Of a DNA stretch of 64,000 nucleotides, positions 19,801 through 27,388 are shown piece after piece; position 1 is the stretch's first letter, and every line of letters starts with the position of its first letter. The stretch is taken from assembly GCF_008041935.1 (NCBI RefSeq), contig NZ_VKAC01000007.1, forward strand, positions 62,001-126,000, in the 5' to 3' direction. The position numbers and the translations under genes were made by a program. Source of the DNA: Quadrisphaera setariae. GTDB lineage: Bacteria > Actinomycetota > Actinomycetes > Actinomycetales > Quadrisphaeraceae. The notes under the pieces are model-generated. The model was not told the DNA's origin and did no database searches. It worked only from the letters and a program-made list of their open reading frames with translations.

Positions 19801-21341
19801 GCACCACCACCAGCACCACGAGCAGCAGCACCAGCACAGCCGGCGGCGTCGAGCGGGTGCACTACCTCCTCGGCATCGGCCTGGGCCCGTTCAACCTGGG
19901 CCTGGCCGCGCTCGCCGAGCCCCTCGGCCTGGACTGCCTCTTCCTGGAGCGCAAGGACCGCTTCGCGTGGCACCCGGGGATGCTGCTGCCCAGCTCCACG
20001 CTCCAGGTGCCGTTCATGGCCGACCTCGTGACGATGGCGGACCCCACCTCGCGCTACTCCTTCCTCAACCACCTCAAGCGCGAGGGCCGCCTGTACCGCT
20101 TCTACATCCGCGAGAGCTTCTACCCGCTGCGGGTGGAGTTCGACAGGTACTGCCGCTGGGTGGCCGACCAGCTGCCGTCGGTGGAGTGCGGCTGGGACGT
20201 CCGCGACGTCACCTGGCACCCCGAGCTCGACGCCACCGGCCAGGGCCGCTTCACCGTGGAGTCGGTGGACGCCGGAGGCCGGCACCGCACCGACCACGCG
20301 CGTCGGCTGGTGCTGGGCACCGGCACCCCGCCGCACGTGCCCGCCGCCTTCGCCGACGTCGCCGACGACGACGCCGTGGTCCACACCGCCGACTACCTCG
20401 CCGCGCGCGAGCTCCTCCAGCAGCACCGCTCCGTCACCGTGGTGGGCAGCGGGCAGAGCGCCGCAGAGGTCTACCGCGACCTGCTGCCCGAGGCCCGCAC
20501 CCACGGCTACCGGCTCGACTGGGTCACCCGCTCCCCGCGGTTCTTCCCGCTGGAGTACACCAAGCTGACGCTGGAGATGACCTCCCCGGAGTACGCCGAC
20601 TACTTCCACGCCCTGCCCGCTGGCACGCGCGACGACCTGCTGGTCAGCCAGGCCCAGCTGTACAAGGGCATCGACGGGGAGCTGGTCGACGAGATCTACG
20701 ACCTCCTCTACGAGCTCGACGTCGACGGTCCCCCGCCCACCCGCCTGTTCACCGGCACCGCGTGCGAGCGGGTGGTCCGCGAGGGCGGCGGCTACCGCCT
20801 CCACCTGCACCACGCCGAGCAGGACCGCCGGTCCTCGCTCACCACCGACGCCGTGGTCATGGCGACGGGCTACCGCCAGCAGGTGCCCGGCTTCTGCCGC
20901 GGCGTCGCCGAGCACCTGCGCTGGGACGAGCACGGGCGGTTCGACGTCACCCGCGACTACCGCGTGGACCTCGCCGGTGGTCATCAGGACGACGACGAGG
21001 GGCGCGGCTCCTCGGCGCCCGCCCCCGCGGGGTCGGTGTTCGTGCAGAACGCCGAGGCGCACACGCACGGCTTCGTGGCCCCCGACCTCGGCATGGCCGC
21101 CTACCGCAACAGCTGCATCCTGCGCGCGGTGCTCGGGCGGGAGCCGTACCCGGTGGAACGGGCCATCGCGTTCCAGCACTTCGGCGTTCCCGCCACCGAC
21201 CCACCGCTCTCCGGAGCGCCGCTCTCGGGGACACCGCGCGCCCGCTCCTCGGGCAACGGCGGCGCGCCGGCGGGAGCGACCCCGCGAGCCGGCCGTCCCA
21301 GCCGCTCCCGGGCGGGCGCTGCCGTCGGGGGGCGGCGGTGA
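19797..21341 (+). CDS. desB: L-lysine/cadaverine N-hydroxylase, DesB-type flavoprotein
   Basis: The 514-residue FAD- and NADPH-dependent N-monooxygenase hydroxylates cadaverine in desferrioxamine biosynthesis. FAD binding is seen in YLLGIGLGPFNLGLAALAE, NADPH binding in SVTVVGSGQSAAEVYRDL, and the family-typical ATGYRQQVPGF near the end. The Thr/Ser-rich first 16 residues are low complexity. The C-terminus extends about 50 residues past the conserved EPYPVERAIAFQHFG as Pro/Ala/Arg-rich sequence, and an acidic insertion (GGHQDDDEGRG) interrupts a loop. It is coupled to both neighbours by 4-base overlaps. Confidence 0.92.
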   Translation: MSTTTSTTSSSTSTAGGVERVHYLLGIGLGPFNLGLAALAEPLGLDCLFLERKDRFAWHPGMLLPSSTLQVPFMADLVTMADPTSRYSFLNHLKREGRLYRFYIRESFYPLRVEFDRYCRWVADQLPSVECGWDVRDVTWHPELDATGQGRFTVESVDAGGRHRTDHARRLVLGTGTPPHVPAAFADVADDDAVVHTADYLAARELLQQHRSVTVVGSGQSAAEVYRDLLPEARTHGYRLDWVTRSPRFFPLEYTKLTLEMTSPEYADYFHALPAGTRDDLLVSQAQLYKGIDGELVDEIYDLLYELDVDGPPPTRLFTGTACERVVREGGGYRLHLHHAEQDRRSSLTTDAVVMATGYRQQVPGFCRGVAEHLRWDEHGRFDVTRDYRVDLAGGHQDDDEGRGSSAPAPAGSVFVQNAEAHTHGFVAPDLGMAAYRNSCILRAVLGREPYPVERAIAFQHFGVPATDPPLSGAPLSGTPRARSSGNGGAPAGATPRAGRPSRSRAGAAVGGRR

Positions 21342-21955
21342 GCGCGCTCGCGTCGTCGTCGTCGTCCTCCTCCGACAGCACAGCGGACGTGGCGCGCTGG
21401 GGCGAGGTGGTCTGGCGCGCGGTCGACCCCGACCTCGACGGCGACCTGCTGCACCGCTGGCTCACCGCACCGCGGGCCCGGTTCTGGATGATGCAGGGCT
21501 GGACCCGCGAGCAGGTGGTCGCCGAGTACCGGCGCATCGCCGCGAGCGCCACCCACGAGGCGCTGCTCGGCACCCTCGCGGACGCGGCCGACGCCGACCC
21601 GGTGCTGCTGGTGGAGCGGTACGACCCGGCGTCGGACCCCGTGGGCGGGACCTACTCCGTGCAGCCCGGGGACGCGGGGATGCACCTGTTCGTCGCCCCG
21701 CCCGCGGGACCGCCGCAGCCCGGGTACACGTCCGAGGCGATGCACGCCGCTCTCGCGCTGCTCTTCGCCGACGGCGCGGTGCAGCGGGTGGTGGTGGAGC
21801 CCGACGTCGCCAACCTCGCCGTGCAGCGGCTCAACGAGCGGTGGGGCTTCGAGGTGCACCGCGACGTCACCCTGCCCGGCAAGACCGGACGCCTCAGCAC
21901 CTGCACCCGCGCCGCCTTCGAGAGGGCGCGCGCCGACCACGGGAGGACCGCATGA
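21338..21955 (+). CDS. desC: Siderophore acyltransferase, DesC-type GNAT
   Basis: The 205-residue GNAT transfers succinyl or acetyl groups to N-hydroxycadaverine. It has the siderophore-acyltransferase layout: LLHRWLTAPRARFWMMQGWT, ERYDPASDPVGGTYSVQPGD, MHLFVAPP, then VVVEPDVANLAVQRLNERWG and VTLPGKTGRLSTCTRAAF. GTG 21338 overlaps the desB stop and the TGA overlaps the desD ATG. The Ser-rich N-terminus is variable and not informative. It sits in the canonical third place of desABCD. Confidence 0.9.
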   Translation: MSALASSSSSSSDSTADVARWGEVVWRAVDPDLDGDLLHRWLTAPRARFWMMQGWTREQVVAEYRRIAASATHEALLGTLADAADADPVLLVERYDPASDPVGGTYSVQPGDAGMHLFVAPPAGPPQPGYTSEAMHAALALLFADGAVQRVVVEPDVANLAVQRLNERWGFEVHRDVTLPGKTGRLSTCTRAAFERARADHGRTA

Positions 21956-23790
21956 GCAGCCACGAGACCGTTCCGAGTCCAGCTGAGCACCTCACCCCCG
22001 CGGTGTGGGAGCGCGCTGACCGGGCCCTGGTGGCCAAGGCGCTGGGCGAGTACGCCCACGAGCTGCTGATCAGCCCCGAGCGCGTGGACGGTGACCGCTA
22101 CCGGCTGGTCACGGCCGCCGCCGTCTACTCGTTCACCGCCCGGCGGCTGCCGCTCGACCACTGGGCCGTCGACCCGGACAGCGTGCAGGTGCAGCGCTCG
22201 GACGGGTCAGGAGCCGGCGTCCCGGACCGCCCGCGCGCCACCCAGCTGGTGCTCGACCTGCGTGACGAGCTGGGCCTGACCGACGCGGTGCTGCCGCTGT
22301 ACCTGGAGGAGGTCGCTGCGAGCACCGCCGCTCGCGCCTGGACGCTGCACCGCGGCGGTCCCAGCTGCGAGGAGCTGCTGGAGGCCGGGTTCCAGGAGGT
22401 CGAGGCGGCGATGACCGCCGGGCACCCGGTGTTCGTGGCGAACAGCGGGCGCATCGGCTTCGACCTCGACGACCTGCGGCGCTACGCGCCGGAGTCGGGT
22501 GCGGCGTTCGAGGTCGAGTGGGTGGCGGTCCGCAGGGACCGGTGCGTGCTGGCCCTCGGGGACGGGCTGGACGAGGAGTCGCTGTACGCGGGCGAGCTGG
22601 ACGCGGTGGTGCGGGAGCGGTTCCGGGAGGTGCTGCGCGGGCACGGGCTCGATCCGGCCGGCTACCTGCCGGTGCCGGTGCACCCGTGGCAGTGGCGCCG
22701 GCGGGTGCTCACCACCTTCGCCCCCGAGCTGGCGGACCGGACCCTGGTGCACCTGGGCACCGACGGCGACGCCCGGCGCGCGCAGCAGTCGGTGCGCACC
22801 GCCTTCAACGCCTCCCACCCGCGGCGGTGGTATGTGAAGACGGCGCTGTCGGTGCTCAACATGGGCTTCCTGCGAGGGCTGTCCACCGAGTACATGAGCG
22901 TCACGCCCGCCATCAACGACTGGGTGCACGACGTGGTCTCCTCCGACCCGGTGCTGCTCGAACGCGGGTTCCGGGTGCTGCGCGAGCGGGCCGCCGTCGG
23001 CTACCGCTCGCCGCTGTACGAGCAGGCCACCCCGAAGGGCTCGCCGTACCGCAAGATGCTGGCCGCCCTGTGGCGCGAGAGCCCCGTCCCGCTGGTCGAG
23101 CCGGGGCAGCGGCTCATGACCATGGCGGCGCTGCTGCACCGCGACGACGACGGGCGCTCCTTCGCCGCCGCGCTCGTGCGGGCCTCCGGCCTGGCCCCGC
23201 GCGACTGGGGGCGCCGCTACCTCGAGGCGTACCTCGTGCCGGTGCTGCGCTGCTACTACGCGCACGACCTGGTCTTCATGCCGCACGGGGAGAACCTCAT
23301 CCTCGTGCTGGAGGACCACGCCGTGGTCAGCACGTTCATGAAGGACGTCGGCGAAGAGGTGGCGCTGCTCGACCCGGTCGCGCCGCTGCCCGCCGACGTC
23401 GAGCGGATCCGCGCCGACATCCCCGAGCACCTGAGGCTGCTGTCGGTGCAGACCGACGTCTTCGACTGCTTCTTCCGGCAGCTGTCCGCGCTGCTCGACG
23501 AGGCCGGCGTCCTGGCCGCGGCCGACTTCTGGGACGAGGTCGCCGCCTGCGTGCTCGACCACCAGCGCGCCCACCCGGAGGACGCCGCCGCGCACGCCCG
23601 GGGCGACCTGTTCACCCCGGCCTTCGCCCGCTCGTGCCTCAACCGGCTGCAGCTGCGCGACAACCAGCAGATGGTCGACCTCGCGGACCCCGCCACCGCC
23701 ATCCGCGTCGTCGGCGAGCTCGAGAACCCGCTGGCTGCTGCCGCTCCAGCGCGCGGCGCCCGCTCGGGGGCACTGGTCACCAGCACCTGA
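21952..23790 (+). CDS. desD: NRPS-independent siderophore synthetase, DesD-type (IucA/IucC family)
   Basis: The 612-residue ATP-dependent synthetase oligomerises and cyclises N-hydroxy-N-succinylcadaverine into desferrioxamine. IucA/IucC motifs include GHPVFVANSGRIGFDLDDL, YLPVPVHPWQWRRRV, RTAFNASHPRRWYVKTALSV, LNMGFLRGLSTEYMSVTPAI, ATPKGSPYRKMLAALWRES, and DLVFMPHGENLILVLE with HGEN at the ATP site. The C-terminal FhuF-like helical region follows. It is the last gene of the iron-boxed operon. No dedicated exporter, receptor or siderophore-iron reductase gene is adjacent, so uptake must be encoded elsewhere. Confidence 0.94.
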   Translation: MSSHETVPSPAEHLTPAVWERADRALVAKALGEYAHELLISPERVDGDRYRLVTAAAVYSFTARRLPLDHWAVDPDSVQVQRSDGSGAGVPDRPRATQLVLDLRDELGLTDAVLPLYLEEVAASTAARAWTLHRGGPSCEELLEAGFQEVEAAMTAGHPVFVANSGRIGFDLDDLRRYAPESGAAFEVEWVAVRRDRCVLALGDGLDEESLYAGELDAVVRERFREVLRGHGLDPAGYLPVPVHPWQWRRRVLTTFAPELADRTLVHLGTDGDARRAQQSVRTAFNASHPRRWYVKTALSVLNMGFLRGLSTEYMSVTPAINDWVHDVVSSDPVLLERGFRVLRERAAVGYRSPLYEQATPKGSPYRKMLAALWRESPVPLVEPGQRLMTMAALLHRDDDGRSFAAALVRASGLAPRDWGRRYLEAYLVPVLRCYYAHDLVFMPHGENLILVLEDHAVVSTFMKDVGEEVALLDPVAPLPADVERIRADIPEHLRLLSVQTDVFDCFFRQLSALLDEAGVLAAADFWDEVAACVLDHQRAHPEDAAAHARGDLFTPAFARSCLNRLQLRDNQQMVDLADPATAIRVVGELENPLAAAAPARGARSGALVTST

Positions 23791-23801
23791 GGTGAGAGGC
23801 C

Positions 23802-23878
23802 GTCCCGTCCAGCATGCAGAAGTCGGCCACCCCTGATCCACGAGGCCGTCTGCTCGACTTCTGCATGCTCGGCGGGAC
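23802..23878. repeat. Long-hairpin intergenic repeat, unit 3
   Basis: The arm GTCCCGTCCAGCATGCAGAA (23802-23821, continuing GTCG to 23825) pairs with CGACTTCTGCATGCTCGGCG (23855-23874, continuing to 23878). 22 of 24 positions match, and one of the two exceptions is a G-U wobble. The inner 15 bp are perfect. It begins 12 bases after the desD stop and may be its terminator. Confidence 0.75.
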
Positions 23879-23923
23879 ACCTGCTCATGGCCGGCGCCCC
23901 GTCCGGGCTGGTACCAAGGTCAC

Positions 23924-24304
23924 GTGCCCGCTCCGTCCGCTGCAGCGCTGCGACGGCTGGCGGAGGAGCGGACGGCGTGGCTCTGCGTGCTGCGGCCCGA
24001 CGGCTCGCCGCACCTCACTCCCGTCTGGTTCTGCTTCGTCCAGGGGTCGTGGTGGGTCTGCAGCGCCGCCCGCAACCGGAAGGTCGCCCACCTCACCGCT
24101 GACCCGCGGGTCAGCATCGCCCTGCCCGACGGCGACCACCCGCTGGTGGCTGAAGGCTCCGCGCGGCTGATGACCAGCGACTTCCCGCCCGACGTCGTCG
24201 CCGCCTTCGCCGAGCGGCACGGCTGGGACATCACCGACCCGGGCCCCGAGGGGCCGCTCGCGCTCGTCGAGGTGCCCGTGAGCCGCTGGCTGATGGGCGG
24301 CTGA
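23924..24304 (+). CDS. PPOX-class (pyridoxamine 5'-phosphate oxidase-like) flavin/F420-binding protein
   Basis: The 126-residue split-barrel protein reads RLAEERTAWLCVLRPDGSPH, LTPVWFCFVQGSWWVCSAAR, NRKVAHLTADPRVSIALPDG, then HPLVAEGSARLM. This is the usual motif order of the actinobacterial small PPOX-class proteins that bind FMN or F420. The reaction is unknown. GTG 23924 is the only reasonable start; no clear ribosome-binding site is seen, and TACCAA six bases upstream suggests a leaderless transcript. It is flanked by a long-hairpin repeat and a GNAT remnant. Confidence 0.82.
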   Translation: MPAPSAAALRRLAEERTAWLCVLRPDGSPHLTPVWFCFVQGSWWVCSAARNRKVAHLTADPRVSIALPDGDHPLVAEGSARLMTSDFPPDVVAAFAERHGWDITDPGPEGPLALVEVPVSRWLMGG

Positions 24305-24307
24305 CGG

Positions 24308-24561
24308 TCAGAGGTCGACCTGCCGCAGGTGCCGGGTGACCTGGAAGCCCGCCCGCTCGTAGCGGCTGAGGGCACGCCGGCCGGAGTGCAGCGGTGCGTG
24401 GCGGCGTTCCGCTCCGCCCACGTCACGAACGCCGAGACGAAGGCGACAGGCTCCTCGTCCGGTGTCCCGTCGGAGCCCCACTCGTCCCACCAGCGCCACC
24501 GGAGCGCCGCGACGGCGGGCAGGTCCTCTGGGAGAGCTGCCCTGATCGCGATGGCCGCCAC
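24308..24561 (-). pseudogene. Decayed GNAT acetyltransferase
   Basis: The minus-strand N-terminus (AAIAIRAALPEDLPAVAALR, WRWWDEWGSDGTPDEEPVAF, VSAFVTWAERNA) is a convincing GNAT start. The C-terminus (SRYERAGFQVTRHLRQVDL) is a convincing GNAT end but in another frame. Only about 254 bases separate start and stop, against roughly 450 for the family. The acetyl-CoA loop region is therefore missing and the frame is shifted near 24395. It is an internal deletion remnant. It lies next to long-hairpin repeats at 24588-24748. Confidence 0.65.
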
Positions 24562-24587
24562 ACGACCAGCGTTCAGGGCGGCGACTC

Positions 24588-24664
24588 GTCCCGTCCAGCA
24601 TGCAGAAGTCCGGACGGACGGCCTCTCAGGCGGTTCCGGCCGACTTCTGCCTGCTCGGCGGGGC
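24588..24664. repeat. Long-hairpin intergenic repeat, unit 4
   Basis: GTCCCGTCCAGCATGCAGAA (24588-24607, continuing GTC) is inverted at 24642-24664, beginning GACTTCTGCCTGCTCGGCG, with four mismatches and a 31-base loop. It is upstream of the GNAT remnant and only 8 bases from unit 5. Confidence 0.7.
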
Positions 24665-24671
24665 AGGCCCC

Positions 24672-24748
24672 GTGACGCCGGACGGGCAGAACCTCGCGAC
24701 GCGCCGCCCTGAGCGCCGTCCGGCCAGGTTCTGCACGTCCGGCATCAC
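24672..24748. repeat. Long-hairpin intergenic repeat, unit 5
   Basis: GTGACGCCGGACGGGCAGAA (24672-24691, continuing CCT) is inverted as AGGTTCTGCACGTCCGGCAT at 24726-24748 with two mismatches and a 31-base loop. It ends 8 bases before the stop of the convergent hypothetical gene at 24756. Confidence 0.72.
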
Positions 24749-24755
24749 GGCCGCC

Positions 24756-25382
24756 TCACCAGACGGGCCGGGCCCGCGCCGCCGCCGCGTGCAGCCCTTT
24801 CGTCGAGACCACCACGGACGTCTCCTCGATGCCGCGGTCGGGCCACGCGCACACCACCCGCATCGTGGGGAGCGGCGGGAGCGGCCACAACCAGATCCCC
24901 CGCCGCCAGCTGTCGTACCAGACCTGCGGACGGCCGACCCCGTCCAGCACCGGGTGCGACGGGTTCCACTCCGAGGGGTCGGCCTCCTCCGGCCTCTCGT
25001 TCCAGGGGCTCTCGTCGAGCGTCGTGACGCGACGGCCGTCGGCGAGCTCGACGCCCCAGCGAAGACCACCGGCTCCCAGACAGAGGTCCAGCTGGCCGCG
25101 CCCGTGGTGGAGGCCCAGCGCCGCGAACAGCCTCCGCCGTGCCTCGCGTCCCCCCTCCCGCACGTGGACGGCCAGGTCGAGCACCACGCCGGCGGGGTAG
25201 GCATCGGCGCCCTGGACGCTGACGACGGTCGACTCGGAGCGCCCGATCTCAACGCCCAGGTCCGCGACGCCGGGCCGCACGCCGTGGGGCGGCCCGTACC
25301 AGTCGGCCAGCTGGAACGGCGGGTCCTCCTCGTCGTGGTCCTCGGACGGCGTGAACTGTGGGAAGAACGACGACGAGGCCAT
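24756..25382 (-). CDS. Hypothetical protein
   Basis: The 208-residue protein was not recognised. It begins ASSSFFPQFTPSEDHDEEDP and contains an acidic stretch followed by FQLADWYGPPHGVRPG, a beta-rich middle (DLAVHVREGGREARRRLFAA) and a Trp-rich end (GRPQVWYDSWRRGIWLWPLP). No signal peptide or membrane helix is seen, so it is probably cytosolic. ATG 25382 was taken; an in-frame start at 25403 adds only PVPGWI. CAGGCT 5 bases upstream may be its -10. It is divergent from the SRPBCC gene. Codon use matches the neighbours, supporting a real gene. Confidence 0.68.
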   Translation of the reverse strand: MASSSFFPQFTPSEDHDEEDPPFQLADWYGPPHGVRPGVADLGVEIGRSESTVVSVQGADAYPAGVVLDLAVHVREGGREARRRLFAALGLHHGRGQLDLCLGAGGLRWGVELADGRRVTTLDESPWNERPEEADPSEWNPSHPVLDGVGRPQVWYDSWRRGIWLWPLPPLPTMRVVCAWPDRGIEETSVVVSTKGLHAAAARARPVW

Positions 25383-25416
25383 GATCCAGCCTGGCACCGG
25401 CACCCCGGCGCGTCAC

Positions 25417-25422
25417 TAGGGT
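25417..25422 (+). promoter_or_regulatory. -10 element of a leaderless promoter
   Basis: TAGGGT is placed exactly 6 bases before ATG 25429 in the divergent region between the hypothetical gene and the SRPBCC operon. No ribosome-binding site is seen. Confidence 0.55.
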
Positions 25423-25428
25423 CGGCGC

Positions 25429-26136
25429 ATGGGACGCCAGGTCTGGGTGACCGCCACCGTCGCCGCTCCGCCCGACCGCCTCTGGCACCTCACGCAGGAC
25501 ACCGCCCACCACCCCCGCTGGGACCTGCGCTTCAGCTCCATCACCCCCGCCGGCCACGACGACGACGGCCACCAGCGCTTCACCTACTCCCTGGCGCTGC
25601 CGCACCCGCGGCTCCCCCTGCTGACGGTCCGCGGCACCGGGACGAGCACCGCAGAGCGGCGCGGCGACGACGGCGCGGGCACCTCCGCCATCCGCTTCAC
25701 CGCCGGCGACGCCCCCGCCGACCGACTGTCGCCGCTGGCCAGCGGCACCGGCTTCTGGCGCTATGCGCCCCAGGCCGACCGCACCCGGTTCACCACCGGC
25801 TACGACTACCGCCCCGGCTGGGGCCGCCTCGGCGCTGCGCTCGACCCGTGGCTGACCCGGCCGCTGGTCGGCTGGGCGACGGCGTGGAGCTTCGACAGGC
25901 TCCGGCTGTGGGCCGAGCACGACCAGACCCCCGAGCGCAGCCGCGACCTCGCGCTGGCGTGGACGGCGGCACGCGTCGTCGTCCTGGTGGTGGCCGCAGC
26001 CCTGGGGAGGCGGAAGCCGGCGCTCGCCCTGGCGGCCCTGGGCGCTCTGGCGCTCCCACCACCGTCCTGCGTGCCGAGCGCGCGACGCTGCAGCCGCCGC
26101 CCGGACCGCCGCGCGGGCCGAGGGGTGCAGCGGTGA
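25429..26136 (+). CDS. SRPBCC family protein with a C-terminal membrane segment
   Basis: The 235-residue protein starts GRQVWVTATVAAPPDRLWHL, TQDTAHHPRWDLRFSSITPA, the typical polyketide-cyclase/SRPBCC opening that forms a hydrophobic ligand cavity. It continues with SGTGFWRYAPQADRTRFTTG and YDYRPGWGRLGAALDPWLTR. A hydrophobic segment (VVVLVVAAALG, then ALALAALGALALPPP) near residues 185-215 suggests membrane anchoring. The ligand is unknown. Its TGA overlaps the next GTG, starting a three-gene operon. Confidence 0.8.
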   Translation: MGRQVWVTATVAAPPDRLWHLTQDTAHHPRWDLRFSSITPAGHDDDGHQRFTYSLALPHPRLPLLTVRGTGTSTAERRGDDGAGTSAIRFTAGDAPADRLSPLASGTGFWRYAPQADRTRFTTGYDYRPGWGRLGAALDPWLTRPLVGWATAWSFDRLRLWAEHDQTPERSRDLALAWTAARVVVLVVAAALGRRKPALALAALGALALPPPSCVPSARRCSRRPDRRAGRGVQR

Positions 26137-26828
26137 GCGTGGTGCTGCACGCCCTCGGCGACGACGCTGCCCTCCTGCACCCCCAGCTGCGCCGCAGGTT
26201 CGGGGCTGGCACGGCCTCCGGGTACAGCTGCGTGGGGCGCGGGGTCATGGAGGAGGTGTGGCACGGACCGGCGTGGACGCTGCCGTTCCTGCACGTGGGC
26301 GCGTGGCGCAACATCCTGGTCCCCGACGCCGCCACGGACGTGCCCTTCACCGTCGAGAACTACGCCTACACCGACTCCTTCGGGCGCGAGACGCTCACCG
26401 TGGTGCGCACCTTCGAGGTCGGTGCTGGGCGCCGGCGGCGCTTCGACGCCACGCTCGTCGACGGCTCCCCCGACGGCCGACCGGGCTCGGGCCGGGTGCT
26501 CGACTACCTCGGCACGCACCAGCACCTCGCCGTGGACCTGCGCCTGCGCGTCGACGAGCACGGCGCGCTGCGCCTGACCTCCCACGGCCAGCGCTTCTAC
26601 GAGGGTCCGGTCGGGTTCCGCTTCCCGATGCTCGCCTCGGGCACGGCAGAGCTGCGGGAGGCCTACGACGACGAGCACCAGCGCTTCACCATCGACGTGC
26701 GCGTCACCAACCGGCGCTTCGGGCCGCTGGTCGGGTACCGCGGGTGGTTCACCTGCTCCTACCCCGACGTGGTCGGCGAGGCGGTGCCGGCGTCGGTGAA
26801 GCCCTTGCGGGAGGAGCGCCGCCGGTGA
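26133..26828 (+). CDS. DUF4166 domain-containing protein
   Basis: The 231-residue protein (VVLHALGDDAALLHPQLRRR, FGAGTASGYSCVGRGVMEEV, RETLTVVRTFEVGAGRRRRF, DYLGTHQHLAVDLRLRVDEH) has the pattern of DUF4166, a family often linked to saccharopine-dehydrogenase-like or lipid-related genes. No biochemical role is established. It is coupled by 4-base overlaps to the SRPBCC gene upstream and the P-loop kinase downstream. No signal peptide or transmembrane helix is seen. Confidence 0.78.
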   Translation: MSVVLHALGDDAALLHPQLRRRFGAGTASGYSCVGRGVMEEVWHGPAWTLPFLHVGAWRNILVPDAATDVPFTVENYAYTDSFGRETLTVVRTFEVGAGRRRRFDATLVDGSPDGRPGSGRVLDYLGTHQHLAVDLRLRVDEHGALRLTSHGQRFYEGPVGFRFPMLASGTAELREAYDDEHQRFTIDVRVTNRRFGPLVGYRGWFTCSYPDVVGEAVPASVKPLREERRR

Positions 26829-27349
26829 CCGGCGCGTTCGCCGTCTTCCTCAACGGCAGCTTCGGCGTCGGGAAGAGCACGGTGCTGGAGCACCTTGGCG
26901 ACCAGCTCGCCGCGGCCGGCACGCCGTTCGCGCTGGTGGACGTCGACTGGTTCCACCGCAGCTGGCCACCGGCCCCCGACGACCCCGAGAACGTGCTCGG
27001 TGAGGCGGAGAACATTGCCGCCGTCTGGGCCACCTACCGCCACGCGGGTCCGCGGCAGCTGGTCGTCAGCGGCGTCATCCGCTCCGGCGCAGACCGCGAG
27101 CGCTACGAGCGCGCCACCGGGCTCCCGGTCCGCTCGGTGCGCCTCGAAGCGGACGCGGCCACCAGCGAGCAGCGCCTGCGCCGCCGGTACAGCGCCGACC
27201 AGCAGACCGCTCTGGACTGGCACCTGCAGCGCCACCGGGCCCTGGCCGAGCAGCTGCGCGCCGCCGACCTCGACGAGCTGGCGCTCGACACGGCGGCGAT
27301 GGCGCCGGCGCAGGTCGCGGGCGCCGTGCGGCGGCACGTCGGGCTCTGA
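26825..27349 (+). CDS. P-loop ATPase/kinase-like protein
   Basis: The 174-residue protein has a Walker A motif in AVFLNGSFGVGKSTVLEHLG (residues about 5-24), a DVDWFHRSWPPAPDDPENVL substrate region, VVSGVIRSGADRERYERATG, and a lid-like LEADAATSEQRLRRRYSADQ. The fold resembles small nucleotide or sugar kinases of the AAA_33/Zeta-like group, but no specific family is certain. It ends the SRPBCC-DUF4166 operon, and the convergent methyltransferase begins 40 bases on with no obvious terminator between. Confidence 0.75.
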   Translation: MTGAFAVFLNGSFGVGKSTVLEHLGDQLAAAGTPFALVDVDWFHRSWPPAPDDPENVLGEAENIAAVWATYRHAGPRQLVVSGVIRSGADRERYERATGLPVRSVRLEADAATSEQRLRRRYSADQQTALDWHLQRHRALAEQLRAADLDELALDTAAMAPAQVAGAVRRHVGL

Positions 27350-27388
27350 CCGAGGGCTGCCCAGCGGGGAGGGCGGCCGGGGTGGCGC

